Shown here piece by piece: positions 47,335-58,151 of a stretch of DNA of 64,000 nucleotides (positions within the stretch are counted from its first letter, which is position 1; each line of letters begins with the position of its first letter). The position numbers were made by a program, and so were the translations under genes. Location of the stretch: positions 21,725-85,724 of the forward strand of contig MWCX01000080.1 in NCBI GenBank assembly GCA_002070265.1, written 5' to 3'. The DNA comes from Bacteroidetes bacterium ADurb.Bin174. GTDB lineage: Bacteria; Bacteroidota; Bacteroidia; Bacteroidales; Paludibacteraceae. The notes below the pieces were generated by a model. The model made no database searches. It had not been told where the DNA came from and saw only the letters and a program-made list of their open reading frames with translations.

Positions 47335-47342
47335 TACTTTTG
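47335..47342 (+). promoter_or_regulatory. -7 box upstream of the YfhO-family gene
   Basis: TACTTTTG fits TAnnTTTG and is 40 bases before the ATG at 47383. It is the same octamer as the sufS box on the opposite strand, 78 bases away. No good -33 element is visible. Confidence 0.45.
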
Positions 47343-47382
47343 TGTTGATTTTCTGTTGTATATTTAAAAATACCCTTTGTCC

Positions 47383-49881
47383 ATGCGTAAAAGACATTTA
47401 AAAAAACTAATTCCTCATTTCGTTGCCATCTGTTTATTCATCATCATCGCTTTCATTTATATGAAGCCGGTATTGGAAGGCAAACAATTACTTGGTCACG
47501 ATTCAGAAAGCTGGATGTATATGGCTAAAGAGATAGTGGATTACAATGAAACCCATGATGATGTAACGCTTTGGACCAACTCCATGTTCGGCGGCATGCC
47601 TGCTTATCAGATTTCCGTGCAGCATCCTTATAATGTATTGAAGTATGTGGAAGATGTGCTCAGGCTTTTCCCCGTCACTGTTTTTATGGTGATTTTATAC
47701 TTTGTCTGCTTTTACATCCTAATGCTGAATTTCAGGCTCAACCCCTGGCTTGCCATCATAGGATCAATCGCTTTTACATTTGCATCCTATAATTTCATCA
47801 TCATCGGCGCCGGACACAACAACAAAGTCGTAGCCATCGCTTATATGGCTCCGCTGATAGGCAGCGTCTTCGTCACCTTCAGACAAAATAAAATTACAGG
47901 AAGTTTGCTCACTGCCTTCTTCCTCAGCCTGGCCATTCGTGCCAATCACGTTCAGATACTGTATTACACACTGATTATCATTTTGATATTCGGAATTGTA
48001 GAGTTTGTTTACAGCCTGCGCGAGCAACAAATCAAATCATTTTTACAATCCGCCGGATTGGCGATAGCGGCTGCATTATTGGCGATAGGGATGAATGCTA
48101 CTAACTTGATTACCACCGGCGAATATGCAAATTATACCATGCGTGGCAAATCAACCGGACTGACCATTGATGCCCAAAGTTCCCAAGAAGGCTTAGACCG
48201 CGATTACATCACCCAATGGAGCTATGGCGTGGATGAAACCATGACTTTGCTTATCCCAAATTTCAAAGGGAGCGCCAGCGGCAGTAAATTAGGGGTTGAC
48301 AGCCATACCGGAAAAGCTTTTGCAGAACGCTTCGGACAAGCAAACACGAAAAAACTGATGGATGGCATGAGGTTCCCTACCTATTGGGGCACACAGCCCG
48401 GTACTTCCGGTCCGGTGTATTTGGGGGCTATTGTAATCTTGCTGTTTGTGATTGGCTTGTTCGTGGTTGATAAGCGTATTCTGTGGTGGTTGGCGCCGAT
48501 GATCGTGCTGACCGTCTTACTGTCATGGGGAAAGAATTTTCAATGGTTTACGGATTTATTCATCGATTATTTCCCACTCTACAATAAGTTCCGCGCGGTA
48601 TCCATGACTTTGGTGGCAGCCGGCTTCGGCATCACTTTGATTGCCATACTGGCATTGAAAGAATTCTTTAATCCGAATATTGATAAGAAAAGTTTGACCA
48701 AGCCTCTGTTGATAGGTACAGCAATTACCGGAGGCATCTCTTTGATTTTTGCCATCATACCATCTCTGGCAGGAAGTTTCAGTGCTGAATCGGATGCTTA
48801 TCTTGTACAGCAATTTTCCAATGCCTACCAAACGGACTTTTCTTTCCTTGCGGATACGCTGACTGCTGACCGGAAAGCCATGCTGCAAACCGATGCTTTT
48901 CGATCGTTCATTTTTATAATAGCCACTGCAGGCGTTATCTGGCTGTATATCAACAATAAATTGAAACAAAACCTTGCCTTGGCTTTTATGGGTGTCTTAC
49001 TTTTACTTGATTTGGTGCCTGTGGCAAAACGCTATCTGAATGATGATAATTTCGGCAGAAAAAGAACAATCAACACCGTGATCAAACCCTCGGAAGCTGA
49101 TAAATACATCCTTCAAGATAAAGGTGAGTTTCGCATCGTTAACTTATCGGTCAATATATTCAACGATGCTTCTCCTTCGTATTTCCACAAAAATATTGGT
49201 GGATATCATGCCGCCAAATTGCGGAGGTATCAGGAGTTGATCAACATACACATCTCTACTGAATTAGAAAAGCTATCTAAGATAAGAAGCTACGAGCAAT
49301 TTGATTCATTGACGCAAACCTTGGGGGTGCTGAATATGTTGAATTTGAAATACATCATCATCAATCCCGATAACATGCCATTGACTAACCCCTACGCCAA
49401 TGGTAATGCCTGGTTAGTGCAAAATATTCACCTTGCTGAAGACGCTGACGAAGAAATGATGATGTTGGGGACTATTGACACCAAAACCGAGTTGGTTGCC
49501 GACCGCGAATTTGAAGCTCTGCTGCCTCAACACATTCAGCTCGACAGCACAGCGTACATCCGCCTGTCTTCCTATAAACCCAATCACCTGGTCTATGATT
49601 TCCATGCTCAAACAGACCAAACTGCCGTCTTTTCGGAAATTTATTACGACAAGGGATGGAATGCTTATATCAAAGGTGAAAAAGTTCCGTACTTCCGTGC
49701 CAATTACCTGTTACGCGCCATGCAGTTGAAACCGGGAGACTATCAAATTGAGTTTAAATTCGACCCCGTCTCCTATAAAATTGGAAATATCATCTCCGTG
49801 ATTTCTTCCGTTTTATTAATATTGTGTATTTTAGCATTTGCTTTTTGGCGATACAAGTCAAGCAAAAACTCACAACAATGA
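47383..49881 (+). CDS. YfhO-family polytopic membrane protein
   Basis: An 832-residue inner-membrane protein. An N-terminal transmembrane helix (FVAICLFIIIAFIYM) is followed by a soluble loop with LGHDSESWMYMAKE and TNSMFGGMPAYQ, then some ten further hydrophobic segments between residues about 80 and 560. After that come a periplasmic alpha/beta domain and a last helix at the C-terminus (IISVISSVLLILCILAFAFW). The YfhO family is related to GT-C-fold glycosyltransferases and in Firmicutes is linked to lipoteichoic acid glycosylation. What it glycosylates in Bacteroidota, if anything, is unknown. The in-frame TTG at 47377 is less likely than the ATG at 47383. ftsX starts 10 bases after the stop. 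Confidence 0.85.
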   Translation: MRKRHLKKLIPHFVAICLFIIIAFIYMKPVLEGKQLLGHDSESWMYMAKEIVDYNETHDDVTLWTNSMFGGMPAYQISVQHPYNVLKYVEDVLRLFPVTVFMVILYFVCFYILMLNFRLNPWLAIIGSIAFTFASYNFIIIGAGHNNKVVAIAYMAPLIGSVFVTFRQNKITGSLLTAFFLSLAIRANHVQILYYTLIIILIFGIVEFVYSLREQQIKSFLQSAGLAIAAALLAIGMNATNLITTGEYANYTMRGKSTGLTIDAQSSQEGLDRDYITQWSYGVDETMTLLIPNFKGSASGSKLGVDSHTGKAFAERFGQANTKKLMDGMRFPTYWGTQPGTSGPVYLGAIVILLFVIGLFVVDKRILWWLAPMIVLTVLLSWGKNFQWFTDLFIDYFPLYNKFRAVSMTLVAAGFGITLIAILALKEFFNPNIDKKSLTKPLLIGTAITGGISLIFAIIPSLAGSFSAESDAYLVQQFSNAYQTDFSFLADTLTADRKAMLQTDAFRSFIFIIATAGVIWLYINNKLKQNLALAFMGVLLLLDLVPVAKRYLNDDNFGRKRTINTVIKPSEADKYILQDKGEFRIVNLSVNIFNDASPSYFHKNIGGYHAAKLRRYQELINIHISTELEKLSKIRSYEQFDSLTQTLGVLNMLNLKYIIINPDNMPLTNPYANGNAWLVQNIHLAEDADEEMMMLGTIDTKTELVADREFEALLPQHIQLDSTAYIRLSSYKPNHLVYDFHAQTDQTAVFSEIYYDKGWNAYIKGEKVPYFRANYLLRAMQLKPGDYQIEFKFDPVSYKIGNIISVISSVLLILCILAFAFWRYKSSKNSQQ

Positions 49882-49891
49882 CATTCATCAT

Positions 49892-50770
49892 ATGAATTCA
49901 AAAAATAATAAAGGAAAATATCGTATTGGCAATGTGCATCTGACAGCAACTGTCAGCATGTCTTTGGTTCTATTTTTAATCGGATTGGTTTTGCTGCTGA
50001 TTTTTGCAGCACGGGATGTTAGCACGCATATCAAAGAAAACATCAGTCTTTCATTGATTTTAAAAGATAATATTGCTGCGGAAAACACCTCAAGAATTGA
50101 ACGATATCTGCAAAATTCCAAATTTGTAAAATCTTTCGATTACATTTCCAAAGAAGATGCGCTGAAAGAACACATCCGCACCATGGGCGAAGATCCGGAG
50201 AAATTCCTGGGTTATAATCCGCTGATGGCATCTTTTGAGGTCAAACTAAATGCAGACTATGCCAACAAAGACAGTGTGGAAGTCTTTGAATCAAAATTGA
50301 AAATGTACGAAGACATTGACCGGGTAGCTTATCAAAAAGACATGGTGACTTTAGTGAACGACAATATCACACGCATCAGTTTTGTCCTGTTGGTCATTGC
50401 CACCATCCTGATGCTGATATCCATCACCCTGCTGAACAACACCATACGGGTATCCGTTTATTCCAACCGGTTTTTAATCAATACGATGAAGTTGGTAGGC
50501 GCAACGCCCTGGTTTATCCGCAAACCTTACGTCATTCGCGGTATAACCAACGGACTGTTAGCTTCCCTGATTTCGATTGCCATGCTTGCTGTGCTGTTGC
50601 TATACATCAGAAGTAACACCGGTTTAAATTTGCTGGCCATCGAAATTAAAACGCTGGTTGAAACATCGGTAATCATTGTGCTGCTGGGCATCATCCTGAC
50701 TGCCCTTTCCTCTTATTTTGCAGTCGGAAGATACTTAAGAATGCAGACCAACGAAATTTATTTAGCTTAA
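49892..50770 (+). CDS. ftsX: Cell-division ABC transporter permease FtsX
   Basis: A 292-residue FtsX with the family topology: one N-terminal helix (SMSLVLFLIGLVLLLIFA), a periplasmic domain of about 100 residues (SLSLILKDNIAAENT...YISKEDALKEH), and three C-terminal helices, with MKLVGATPWFIRKPY as the conserved cytoplasmic loop. With FtsE it regulates cell-wall hydrolases at the division site. The ATPase gene ftsE is not adjacent, as is common in Bacteroidota. The frame is open upstream into the YfhO gene, but the ATG at 49892 gives the normal start. Confidence 0.93.
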   Translation: MNSKNNKGKYRIGNVHLTATVSMSLVLFLIGLVLLLIFAARDVSTHIKENISLSLILKDNIAAENTSRIERYLQNSKFVKSFDYISKEDALKEHIRTMGEDPEKFLGYNPLMASFEVKLNADYANKDSVEVFESKLKMYEDIDRVAYQKDMVTLVNDNITRISFVLLVIATILMLISITLLNNTIRVSVYSNRFLINTMKLVGATPWFIRKPYVIRGITNGLLASLISIAMLAVLLLYIRSNTGLNLLAIEIKTLVETSVIIVLLGIILTALSSYFAVGRYLRMQTNEIYLA

Positions 50771-50831
50771 TCATCAGCAATAAAACAATTACAAAATATA
50801 CATTATAGCTACATTATAAACTACCTATCTT

Positions 50832-51059
50832 ATGGAAGAAAAAAAGAAATTCACGCTTGATAAAATCAACTTGATATTAATAGCCGTAGGGGTTGTCATC
50901 ATCGTCATCGGTTTTTTGCTGATGACAGGTTCCACCACAGTTGACGAATTTAATCCTGATATTTTCAGTACCCGCCGCATCACGGTTGGACCTATGATCT
51001 CATTTTTTGGTTTTCTATTCATTATTTTTGCCATCCTATTTAAAAAGAAATCTAAATGA
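50832..51059 (+). CDS. Small two-helix membrane protein, DUF3098 family
   Basis: A 75-residue protein with two hydrophobic helices ([18 protein letters not shown] and [17 protein letters not shown]) joined by a short loop containing [17 protein letters not shown], and basic ends. This pattern is the DUF3098 family, found almost only in Bacteroidota between ftsX and uppP, as here. Function is unknown; the conserved position suggests a link to envelope synthesis. Its stop overlaps the uppP start by 4 bases (ATGA). Confidence 0.85.
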   Translation: MEEKKKFTLDKINLILIAVGVVIIVIGFLLMTGSTTVDEFNPDIFSTRRITVGPMISFFGFLFIIFAILFKKKSK

Positions 51060-51850
51060 GTCTGTTTGAAACCATTGTCATAGCCATAGTTGAAGGGCTT
51101 ACTGAGTTTTTACCTGTTTCTTCTACCGGACACATGATCATCACCCAAAATTTATTGGGGATGGAAAACTCTGATTTTCTGAAAGCTTTTACGGTTAACA
51201 TTCAATTTGGAGCCATCTTATCAGTGATTGTCTTGTATTGGAAACGATTTTTTCAATCCTGGGATTTTTACTGGAAACTGTTGATAGCATTTCTGCCGGC
51301 AGCAGTAATTGGCTTGTTAGCAGCAGATTATATTGACAATTTATTGGAGAATGTTTGGGTGGTCGCTGTTATGTTGGTGATAGGTGGGGTATTTATGCTC
51401 TTTGTCGATAAATTATTTGCTGCAACAGACGACAACCAGGAAATCGATTGGAAGCGAGCCTTAAAAATAGGTTTCTTTCAGTGTATAGCCATGATTCCCG
51501 GCGTTTCCCGTTCGATGGCAACAATTGTAGGAGGGATGTCCACCAAATTAAGCAGAAAAAATGCAGCAGAATTTTCATTTTTCTTGGCAGTGCCGACCAT
51601 GGCGGCTGCCGCAGGGTACAAATTGCTTAAATTAGTTCTAGATCCAGCATCCGCAACCATGCTCACAGACAACCTTGTTACGCTGCTGATAGGCAATGTG
51701 GTTGCTTTCATCGTAGCCATGGCTGCCATTAAATTTTTCATTGGATTTTTAACAAAATACGGATTCAAGGCATTTGGCTATTACCGCATAGTAGTTGGGG
51801 GATTGATCATTGTTTTATTGCTCTTGGGGAGAGATCTAAGTATTGTGTAA
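51056..51850 (+). CDS. uppP: Undecaprenyl-diphosphatase UppP (BacA)
   Basis: A 264-residue polytopic membrane enzyme that dephosphorylates undecaprenyl diphosphate to recycle the carrier lipid for peptidoglycan and O-antigen. The active-site motifs are [15 protein letters not shown] near residue 13 and [11 protein letters not shown] near residue 148, both intact. Seven or eight hydrophobic helices are evident. Bacitracin resistance on overexpression is a family property. It is coupled to the DUF3098 gene and precedes truB by 136 bases in which no feature is seen. Confidence 0.95.
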   Translation: MSLFETIVIAIVEGLTEFLPVSSTGHMIITQNLLGMENSDFLKAFTVNIQFGAILSVIVLYWKRFFQSWDFYWKLLIAFLPAAVIGLLAADYIDNLLENVWVVAVMLVIGGVFMLFVDKLFAATDDNQEIDWKRALKIGFFQCIAMIPGVSRSMATIVGGMSTKLSRKNAAEFSFFLAVPTMAAAAGYKLLKLVLDPASATMLTDNLVTLLIGNVVAFIVAMAAIKFFIGFLTKYGFKAFGYYRIVVGGLIIVLLLLGRDLSIV

Positions 51851-51986
51851 TTCATTTGTATTTAGTATTTTAGCGACTTGCTTAAAAAATCAACAAATAT
51901 TTTATTTACATCCTCGACAATAACAAATGCAATCATTTTCATGATTTTGATGTTAATCTGAAGGGATTCAAAATTTAAATATACTG

Positions 51987-52679
51987 ATGAATTTTTGTGA
52001 GGGAGAAGTTCTATTTGTCAACAAACCGCTTCATTGGACATCGTTTGACGTGGTCAATCGCATCCGCTGGAAGATCAAAAAGACATTCAATCTAAAGAAT
52101 ATTAAGGTGGGGCATGCCGGAACATTGGATCCTCTGGCTACGGGAGTCATGATCATTTGTACTGGAAAAGCCACCAAACAAATTGAAAAATTCCAATATC
52201 AAAAAAAAGAATATATTGCAACGCTTGAGTTAGGGGCTACAACTCCTTCTTTCGATAAAGAACTGCCCATTGATGCAACTTATCCAACAGAACATATTGA
52301 TGATGAGTTACTTAAAGAAATAATTCCCCAATTCACAGGAGAGCTTTGGCAAATTCCTCCTGTGTATTCGGCAGTAAAAGTGAAAGGAAAACGGGCTTAT
52401 GAGTATGCACGTGAAGGAGAGAAAATAAAATTAAAACCCAAGTTGTTGTTGATTGATGAGATGGAAATGCTTAAATTTGCACCGCCCTATTTAACAATTA
52501 GGATTGTGTGCAGCAAAGGCACTTATATCAGGGCTTTAGCAAGAGACATAGGTCTGGCTTTAAAAAGCGGAGCGCACTTAGCCGCTCTTGAAAGAACAGG
52601 AATCGGAGATGTCAGATTAAGCGACTGTATGGAAATTACTGAAGTACTTGAACTTATTGAGAAAATAAATTCGCAATAA
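51987..52679 (+). CDS. truB: tRNA pseudouridine-55 synthase TruB
   Basis: A 230-residue TruB that makes pseudouridine 55 in the T arm of tRNAs. The catalytic aspartate is D48 in [14 protein letters not shown], and other family blocks are [33 protein letters not shown] and [15 protein letters not shown]. It lacks the C-terminal PUA domain of longer TruB proteins, as usual in Bacteroidota. The gene lies between uppP and queA in the conserved order. Confidence 0.95.
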   Translation: MNFCEGEVLFVNKPLHWTSFDVVNRIRWKIKKTFNLKNIKVGHAGTLDPLATGVMIICTGKATKQIEKFQYQKKEYIATLELGATTPSFDKELPIDATYPTEHIDDELLKEIIPQFTGELWQIPPVYSAVKVKGKRAYEYAREGEKIKLKPKLLLIDEMEMLKFAPPYLTIRIVCSKGTYIRALARDIGLALKSGAHLAALERTGIGDVRLSDCMEITEVLELIEKINSQ

Positions 52680-52726
52680 GTGCGTTGTTGTTAAAATTAT
52701 TGTTTATGAAAACTGTTCGGAAACGT

Positions 52727-53776
52727 ATGAAATTATCAAAATTCAAGTTCAAATTGCCGGAAGAATTGATTGCTCAGTACCCAGCACATCATCGTGATGA
52801 ATCCAGATTGATGGTTGTCAACCGAGAAACGGGAGATATCGAACATCGCATCTTCAAAGATGTATTGGACTACTTCCAAGAAAACGACTTGTTTATCTTC
52901 AACGATACCAAAGTTTTTCCTGCCAGACTTTTTGGAAATAAGGAAAAAACAGGTGCCAATATTGAAGTTTTTTTATTGCGTGAATTAAACCGGGAAATGC
53001 GCCTTTGGGACGTATTGGTGGAGCCCGCAAGAAAAATTCGAATCGGCAATAAATTGTACTTTGGGGAAGACGAATCTTTGGTCGCAGAGGTAATTGATAA
53101 CACTACCTCCCGCGGCAGGACACTTCGTTTCTTATTTGACGGAACGCACGAAGAATTTAAAAAAACACTATATACTTTAGGTGAAACTCCCTTACCGAAA
53201 GAAATTCACCGACCGGCAGAACCGGATGACGAAGAACGTTTCCAAACCATCTTTGCCAGACATGAAGGAGCTGTAGCAGTTCCTGCAGCCGGCATTCACT
53301 TCAGTCGCGAACTGATGAAACGCATGGAAATCAAGAGCATACAAACTGCATTCATAACTTCACACATGAGCTTGGGCAATTTTAGAGACATAGATGTAGA
53401 GGACCTGACGAAGCATAAAATGGATTCTGAAGAATTAATCATCACTGCTGAAACCGCTGAAATTGTAAATAAAGCACATGATGAAGGCAGAAATATTTGT
53501 GCCGTTGGTTCAACGGTGATGCGCGCACTCACTTCGGTAGTCGGTACGGAAGGAAAAATCAAAGAATTCGAAGGATGGACCAATAAATTTATATTTCCTC
53601 CTTATGAGTTTACCACTGCTAATGCCTTGATTACGAATTTTCACCTACCCTACTCTACTTTGCTGATGATGGCCACAGCCTTTGGTGACTATGACCACAT
53701 CATGAATGCTTATGAGGTAGCCATCAAAGAAAAATACAGATTTGGTGCTTATGGGGATGCCATGCTGATCAAATAG
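52727..53776 (+). CDS. queA: S-adenosylmethionine:tRNA ribosyltransferase-isomerase QueA
   Basis: A 349-residue QueA, which transfers the ribosyl part of S-adenosylmethionine to preQ1 in tRNA to form epoxyqueuosine. Conserved blocks are [14 protein letters not shown] at the start, [59 protein letters not shown] and [15 protein letters not shown]. The frame begins with a TTG at 52685, but the ATG at 52727 gives the family start MKLSKFKF; another ATG at 52706 is possible. It is the last gene of the ftsX-to-queA run; queF at 28.5 kb supplies preQ1 in the same pathway. The 110 bases after it, up to frr, show nothing recognisable. Confidence 0.95.
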   Translation: MKLSKFKFKLPEELIAQYPAHHRDESRLMVVNRETGDIEHRIFKDVLDYFQENDLFIFNDTKVFPARLFGNKEKTGANIEVFLLRELNREMRLWDVLVEPARKIRIGNKLYFGEDESLVAEVIDNTTSRGRTLRFLFDGTHEEFKKTLYTLGETPLPKEIHRPAEPDDEERFQTIFARHEGAVAVPAAGIHFSRELMKRMEIKSIQTAFITSHMSLGNFRDIDVEDLTKHKMDSEELIITAETAEIVNKAHDEGRNICAVGSTVMRALTSVVGTEGKIKEFEGWTNKFIFPPYEFTTANALITNFHLPYSTLLMMATAFGDYDHIMNAYEVAIKEKYRFGAYGDAMLIK

Positions 53777-53886
53777 GCGGTGTCTCATAAGTGCCCAACT
53801 GCTGCGTTACTTTCGATATTCGGGCTCAGTCACATACTTCAAATATTTACTTTTGAGAAAGCCCCAGTTAGGCTACAAAGAGAAAG

Positions 53887-54450
53887 CTAAACCGTCATGA
53901 TCTCATTTTCCTTGGCAGAGACCATTTCCTCTAATTTCTTTACATATTTGTCGTGAAGTTTTTGGGCTTCATTCTCGCCATCTTTCGAGATATCTTCCGA
54001 CAATCCGTCTTTCATCATTTTTTTGAATCTTTCAATGGCATCACGGCGGGCATTGCGGATGGAAATCTTAGCCTCTTCACCTTCTCCCCTCACTTGTTTG
54101 GTTAACTGTACACGCCTTTCTTCGGTTAAAGGTGGGATGTTCAAACGAATGATCTCTCCATTGTTCATGGGAGTAATTCCAACATTGGAATTTTGAATGG
54201 CTCTCTCAATCACCGTGATCATATTTTTCTCCCAAGGCTGGATGGTAATGGTTTTTGCATCCGGTGTGGTTATGGTGGAAACGTTTGAGAGGGGAACTTG
54301 CGAGCCATAATAATCCACCCTGATACCATCTAAAATACGAGGGTTTGCCTTCCCTGCACGTATCAGTGCAAAGGTTTCTTCCAAATACATCAAAGCGGCT
54401 TCCATGCTCTCTTCCGCCTGATCCAATACTTTTTTAAATTCCTGTACCAT
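53887..54450 (-). CDS. frr: Ribosome recycling factor
   Basis: A 187-residue ribosome recycling factor, which with EF-G splits post-termination ribosomes. The long three-helix bundle and the family blocks RAGKANPRILDGIRVDYYG, TITIQPWEKNMI, IRLNIPPLTEERR and IRNARRDAIERFKK are all present. It is downstream of pyrH by 21 bases, the usual pyrH-frr pair. Confidence 0.97.
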   Translation of the reverse strand: MVQEFKKVLDQAEESMEAALMYLEETFALIRAGKANPRILDGIRVDYYGSQVPLSNVSTITTPDAKTITIQPWEKNMITVIERAIQNSNVGITPMNNGEIIRLNIPPLTEERRVQLTKQVRGEGEEAKISIRNARRDAIERFKKMMKDGLSEDISKDGENEAQKLHDKYVKKLEEMVSAKENEIMTV

Positions 54451-54471
54451 AATATGCTGATTTTTAAATAT

Positions 54472-55185
54472 TTACCTCGCATAATAAACTAAAGTCCCAA
54501 TTTTTTCTCCCATCATTACCTTTTTCAAATTACCCGGAGTATCCATATCAAAAACATAAACCGGTAAATTGTTTTCCCTGCACATCGTTATGGTTGTCAA
54601 ATCCATCACTTTCAAATTCCTGCTGTAAATTTCATCAAAAGTGATTTCATCGAATTTCGTGGCAGTCGGGTCTTTCTCCGGGTCTGCCGTATAGACACCA
54701 TTCACACGCGTACCTTTCAGCATCACATCAGCCCCTATTTCAATGGCTCTGAGTGATGAAGCGGTATCTGTAGTAAAGAAGGGATTTCCTGTGCCTCCTG
54801 CCAAAATAGCAATTTCACCATTCTCGAGTGCTGCTACAGCCTTTTGCTTGCTATACAACTCTCCTATGGGTTCCATGCGTACGGCAGTAAACAAGCGTGA
54901 CCGAACACCTGCGCTTTGCAATGCCGAATGAACAGCCAATCCGTTGATAACGGTCGCCAGCATCCCCATCTGATCGCCGAGTACCCGGTCGAAACCTTTG
55001 GCAACACCACCCAATCCCCTAAAAATATTGCCACCGCCGATCACGATGCCAATCTGTACACCGGCAGTTGCAATTTCTGCTATCTGGCGGGCATATTCGG
55101 ACAAACGACCTTCGTCAATACCATGTCCCTTCTCTGCCGCCAGGGACTCTCCACTGAGTTTTAGTAATATCCTTTTAAATTTCAT
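54472..55185 (-). CDS. pyrH: UMP kinase PyrH
   Basis: A 237-residue bacterial UMP kinase of the amino-acid-kinase fold, which makes UDP from UMP. ATP-binding KLSGES near the start, GGGNIFRG near residue 54, GTGNPFFTTDTASSLRA (about 130-146) and GVYTADPEKDP are diagnostic. A TTG start at 55203 is in frame, but the ATG at 55185 begins the family sequence MKFKRILLKLSGE. frr follows in the same operon; the divergent MaoC-type gene lies upstream. Confidence 0.96.
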   Translation of the reverse strand: MKFKRILLKLSGESLAAEKGHGIDEGRLSEYARQIAEIATAGVQIGIVIGGGNIFRGLGGVAKGFDRVLGDQMGMLATVINGLAVHSALQSAGVRSRLFTAVRMEPIGELYSKQKAVAALENGEIAILAGGTGNPFFTTDTASSLRAIEIGADVMLKGTRVNGVYTADPEKDPTATKFDEITFDEIYSRNLKVMDLTTITMCRENNLPVYVFDMDTPGNLKKVMMGEKIGTLVYYAR

Positions 55186-55224
55186 GCATGTAATTTTCAG
55201 CAAAAATAGATATTTAGAGTTGAT

Positions 55225-55250
55225 CTCACAAATAACTATTAACTTGTGAG
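55225..55250. repeat. Inverted CTCACAA/TTGTGAG repeat in the pyrH upstream region
   Basis: CTCACAA (55225-55231) and TTGTGAG (55244-55250) are exact reverse complements, and a further TTGTGAG occurs at 55272-55278 inside the MaoC promoter. The three copies between divergent genes could be operator half-sites. Confidence 0.4.
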
Positions 55251-55270
55251 TAGCTATTTAATCTTAAAAA

Positions 55271-55302
55271 TTTGTGAGAAATAATTATTTGATTTAATTT
55301 TG
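55271..55302 (+). promoter_or_regulatory. Promoter of the MaoC-family gene
   Basis: TTTG at 55271-55274 and TAATTTTG at 55295-55302 are 20 bases apart, an exact match to the Bacteroidota promoter; the ATG follows 58 bases later. Confidence 0.65.
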
Positions 55303-55360
55303 CACACATTAAAATAAAATGTGCAACACAATTTATCATCGTAACTAAAAAATATTATCA

Positions 55361-55828
55361 ATGAATCCCATCCCTATTAGAAGTCATGCCGATTTAGAAA
55401 AATTTATCGGAAAAGAAATCGGAGTATCAGATTATTTAAAAATTACCCAGCAGCAAATCAATCTTTTTGCAGATGCTACCCTGGATCATCAGTGGATACA
55501 CATCGATGAGGAACGCTGCAAAACCGAAAGTCCTTTCAAGGCTACCATCGCTCACGGTTATTTGCTCTTATCTATACTTCCCTACTTATGGGAACAAATT
55601 GTGGATGTGCAAAATTCGAAGCTTACCGTAAATTACGGCATAGAAAAATTGAAGTTTGGTCAGGCAGTAACGGTTAACAGTGAAGTCAGGGTTCGCTGCA
55701 AACTTAAATCATTGGTTAATTTACGGGGAATTTCCAAAGCAGAAATCAACGCAACACTTGAAATCAAAGACAGTCCGAAACCTGCTTTCGACGTGACAGT
55801 AATATTTCTCTACCATTTTAATCAGTAA
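55361..55828 (+). CDS. MaoC-family (R)-specific hydratase-like protein
   Basis: A 155-residue single hot-dog domain protein. The hydratase motif FADATLDHQWIHID (about residues 43-56) supplies the Asp and His pair of MaoC-like (R)-specific enoyl-CoA hydratases, and AHGYLLLSILP provides the following helix. Family members hydrate 2-enoyl-CoA thioesters in fatty acid or polyester metabolism. No partner acyl-CoA gene is adjacent, so the physiological substrate is unknown. The gene has its own promoter. Confidence 0.88.
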   Translation: MNPIPIRSHADLEKFIGKEIGVSDYLKITQQQINLFADATLDHQWIHIDEERCKTESPFKATIAHGYLLLSILPYLWEQIVDVQNSKLTVNYGIEKLKFGQAVTVNSEVRVRCKLKSLVNLRGISKAEINATLEIKDSPKPAFDVTVIFLYHFNQ

Positions 55829-55997
55829 AATTTCCTTCCCTGTCATAAAAACCTGCAAATTTGTCAGTCATTTTTGTTTTTATCCGCATGGCATATGCTT
55901 TGTAAAATGGGAGTCGTCTGAATTAAAAATAATTACAATTCAGACGATTTTAAATTTTAATAAAAATAGAAACTAACAAATTATATTAAACAACGAC

Positions 55998-57917
55998 ATG
56001 GGAAAAATAATTGGAATTGACTTAGGAACCACAAACTCTTGTGTTTCCGTGATGGAAGGTAACGAACCAATAGTTATCACAAACAACGAAGGAAAAAGAA
56101 CAACCCCTTCGGTTATTGGCTTTGTAGAAGGAGGAGAACGCAAAGTAGGTGATCCTGCAAAACGTCAGGCTATTACCAACCCGGTTAACACAGTATCATC
56201 CATCAAGCGTTTTATGGGTGAAACCTATGACAGGTTGGCAAAAGAAGTGAAACGTGTACCTTTTAAAGTAGTAAAAGGCGAGAATAACGTACCACGTGTT
56301 GACATTGACGGAAGGCTTTATACACCACAGGAAATATCCGCCATCATTCTTCAGAAAATGAAGAAAACAGCCGAAGAATATCTTGGAAGAGAAGTTACGG
56401 ACGCAGTAATTACCGTTCCTGCTTACTTCAACGACTCTCAACGTCAGGCTACCAAAGAAGCCGGTGAAATTGCCGGTCTGAATGTACGCCGCATCATCAA
56501 CGAGCCTACTGCTGCTGCATTGGCTTATGGTTTAGACAAGGCTAATAAAGACATGAAAATCGTGGTGTTCGACTGCGGTGGTGGTACACACGACGTTTCC
56601 GTATTGGAGTTGGGTGATGGTGTATTTGAAGTAAAAGCAACTGATGGTGATACGCACTTAGGGGGCGATGACTTCGACCAAAGAATCATCGAATGGCTGG
56701 TACAAGAGTTCAAGAACGAAAACAGCAACATTGATTTAAGTAAAGACCCGATGGCATTGCAACGTCTGAAAGAAGCTGCCGAAAAAGCTAAAATCGAACT
56801 TTCCAATACCACATCTTCTGAAATCAACTTGCCGTATATCATGCCGGTTGACGGAATTCCCCGCCACCTGGTACGCACCTTAACACGTGCAAAATTTGAG
56901 CAGTTGACTGACGATTTGGTACAGCGAACCATCGAGCCGGCTCGTACTGCTTTGAAAAACGCAGGATTATCAACCAAGGACATAGATGAAATCATCCTGG
57001 TGGGTGGTTCAACCCGTATTCCTGCCATACAGGCTGCCGTTGAAAAATTCTTCGGAAAAGCTCCTTCAAAGGGTGTGAATCCTGATGAAGTGGTAGCTAT
57101 CGGTGCTGCTATTCAAGGTGGTGTATTGTCAGGTGATGTAAAGGATGTATTGTTACTGGACGTAACACCGTTGTCCTTGGGTATTGAAACTTTGGGTGGC
57201 GTGATGACCAAATTGATTGATGCCAACACAACCATTCCTACCAAGAAATCTGAAACTTTCTCTACCGCTGCCGACAATCAGCCTTCTGTTGAGATCCATG
57301 TATTGCAGGGTGAACGCCCGATGGCAAATCAGAACAAATCATTGGGACGCTTTCACTTAGACGGCATCATGCCTGCCCGCAGGGGTGAGCCTCAAATTGA
57401 AGTAACATTCGATATTGATGCCAACGGTATCCTGCATGTATCTGCCAAAGATAAGGCGACAGGCAAAGAACAACATATCCGCATTGAAGCTTCTTCAGGT
57501 TTAAGCGAATCCGAAATCAAACGCATGAAGGATGAAGCTGCTGCTAATGCAGAAGCCGATGCCAAAGAAAGAGAAAGGGTTGACAAGCTCAACCACGCCG
57601 ACAGCCTGATCTTCCAGACTGAAAAGCAACTGAATGAGATTGGCGATAAGATCCCTGCCGATAAGAAGGGACCCATCGAAGCAGCTTTAACCAAGTTGAA
57701 GGATGCACACAAAGCACAGGACATTGCTGCCATCGATGCTGCAACCAACGAGCTGAACACTGCATTCCAGGCTGCCAGTCAGGAAATGTACAACGCTCAA
57801 AACGCACAGCAAGCCGGTCCGCAAGACTTCAGCGGTGCCCAACAACCAGGCAGCGACCAGGGCGGTGGTGCCCAGGATGGTGATGTGACGGATGTGGATT
57901 TTGAGGAGGTGAAGTAA
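55998..57917 (+). CDS. dnaK: Molecular chaperone DnaK (Hsp70)
   Basis: A 639-residue Hsp70. The ATPase domain starts [21 protein letters not shown], with [28 protein letters not shown] and [10 protein letters not shown]; the substrate-binding domain has [14 protein letters not shown]; and the lid ends in the Gln/Gly-rich tail and DVDFEEVK, the co-chaperone docking end. DnaK folds and protects proteins with DnaJ and GrpE, neither of which is encoded next to it. No CIRCE inverted repeat is present upstream. A weak TTTG...TATGCTTTG pair lies about 100 bases before the start, one base off the consensus. A terminator follows. Confidence 0.98.
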   Translation: MGKIIGIDLGTTNSCVSVMEGNEPIVITNNEGKRTTPSVIGFVEGGERKVGDPAKRQAITNPVNTVSSIKRFMGETYDRLAKEVKRVPFKVVKGENNVPRVDIDGRLYTPQEISAIILQKMKKTAEEYLGREVTDAVITVPAYFNDSQRQATKEAGEIAGLNVRRIINEPTAAALAYGLDKANKDMKIVVFDCGGGTHDVSVLELGDGVFEVKATDGDTHLGGDDFDQRIIEWLVQEFKNENSNIDLSKDPMALQRLKEAAEKAKIELSNTTSSEINLPYIMPVDGIPRHLVRTLTRAKFEQLTDDLVQRTIEPARTALKNAGLSTKDIDEIILVGGSTRIPAIQAAVEKFFGKAPSKGVNPDEVVAIGAAIQGGVLSGDVKDVLLLDVTPLSLGIETLGGVMTKLIDANTTIPTKKSETFSTAADNQPSVEIHVLQGERPMANQNKSLGRFHLDGIMPARRGEPQIEVTFDIDANGILHVSAKDKATGKEQHIRIEASSGLSESEIKRMKDEAAANAEADAKERERVDKLNHADSLIFQTEKQLNEIGDKIPADKKGPIEAALTKLKDAHKAQDIAAIDAATNELNTAFQAASQEMYNAQNAQQAGPQDFSGAQQPGSDQGGGAQDGDVTDVDFEEVK

Positions 57918-57947
57918 GATTTTTAAGAAGTCAAGATTTATATGAGG

Positions 57948-58000
57948 ACTTCCCGATTGAAGAGAAGAGATTCTTTTTGGTCGGGAAGTTTTGTTTGTTT
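57948..58000 (+). terminator. Rho-independent terminator after dnaK
   Basis: ACTTCCCGA (57948-57956) pairs exactly with TCGGGAAGT (57981-57989), followed by TTTTGTTTGTTT. The loop is 24 bases. Confidence 0.75.
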
Positions 58001-58151
58001 GAAATGGAACTATTGACTTCTAACGGTAATCTTCATGTTAATATTTGACTAAACACCATATTCCTTTGTATGATTTGTTCACGAAAGGAGTACCACCCGC
58101 ACAACCAGTTGAACCAATTAAAACAGTTACCGATTAATGAAATTACTTTCG

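Noticed and set aside
55829-55997. CIRCE element upstream of dnaK
   Set aside because: The TTAGCACTC-N9-GAGTGCTAA repeat is absent; only a weak general promoter is visible.
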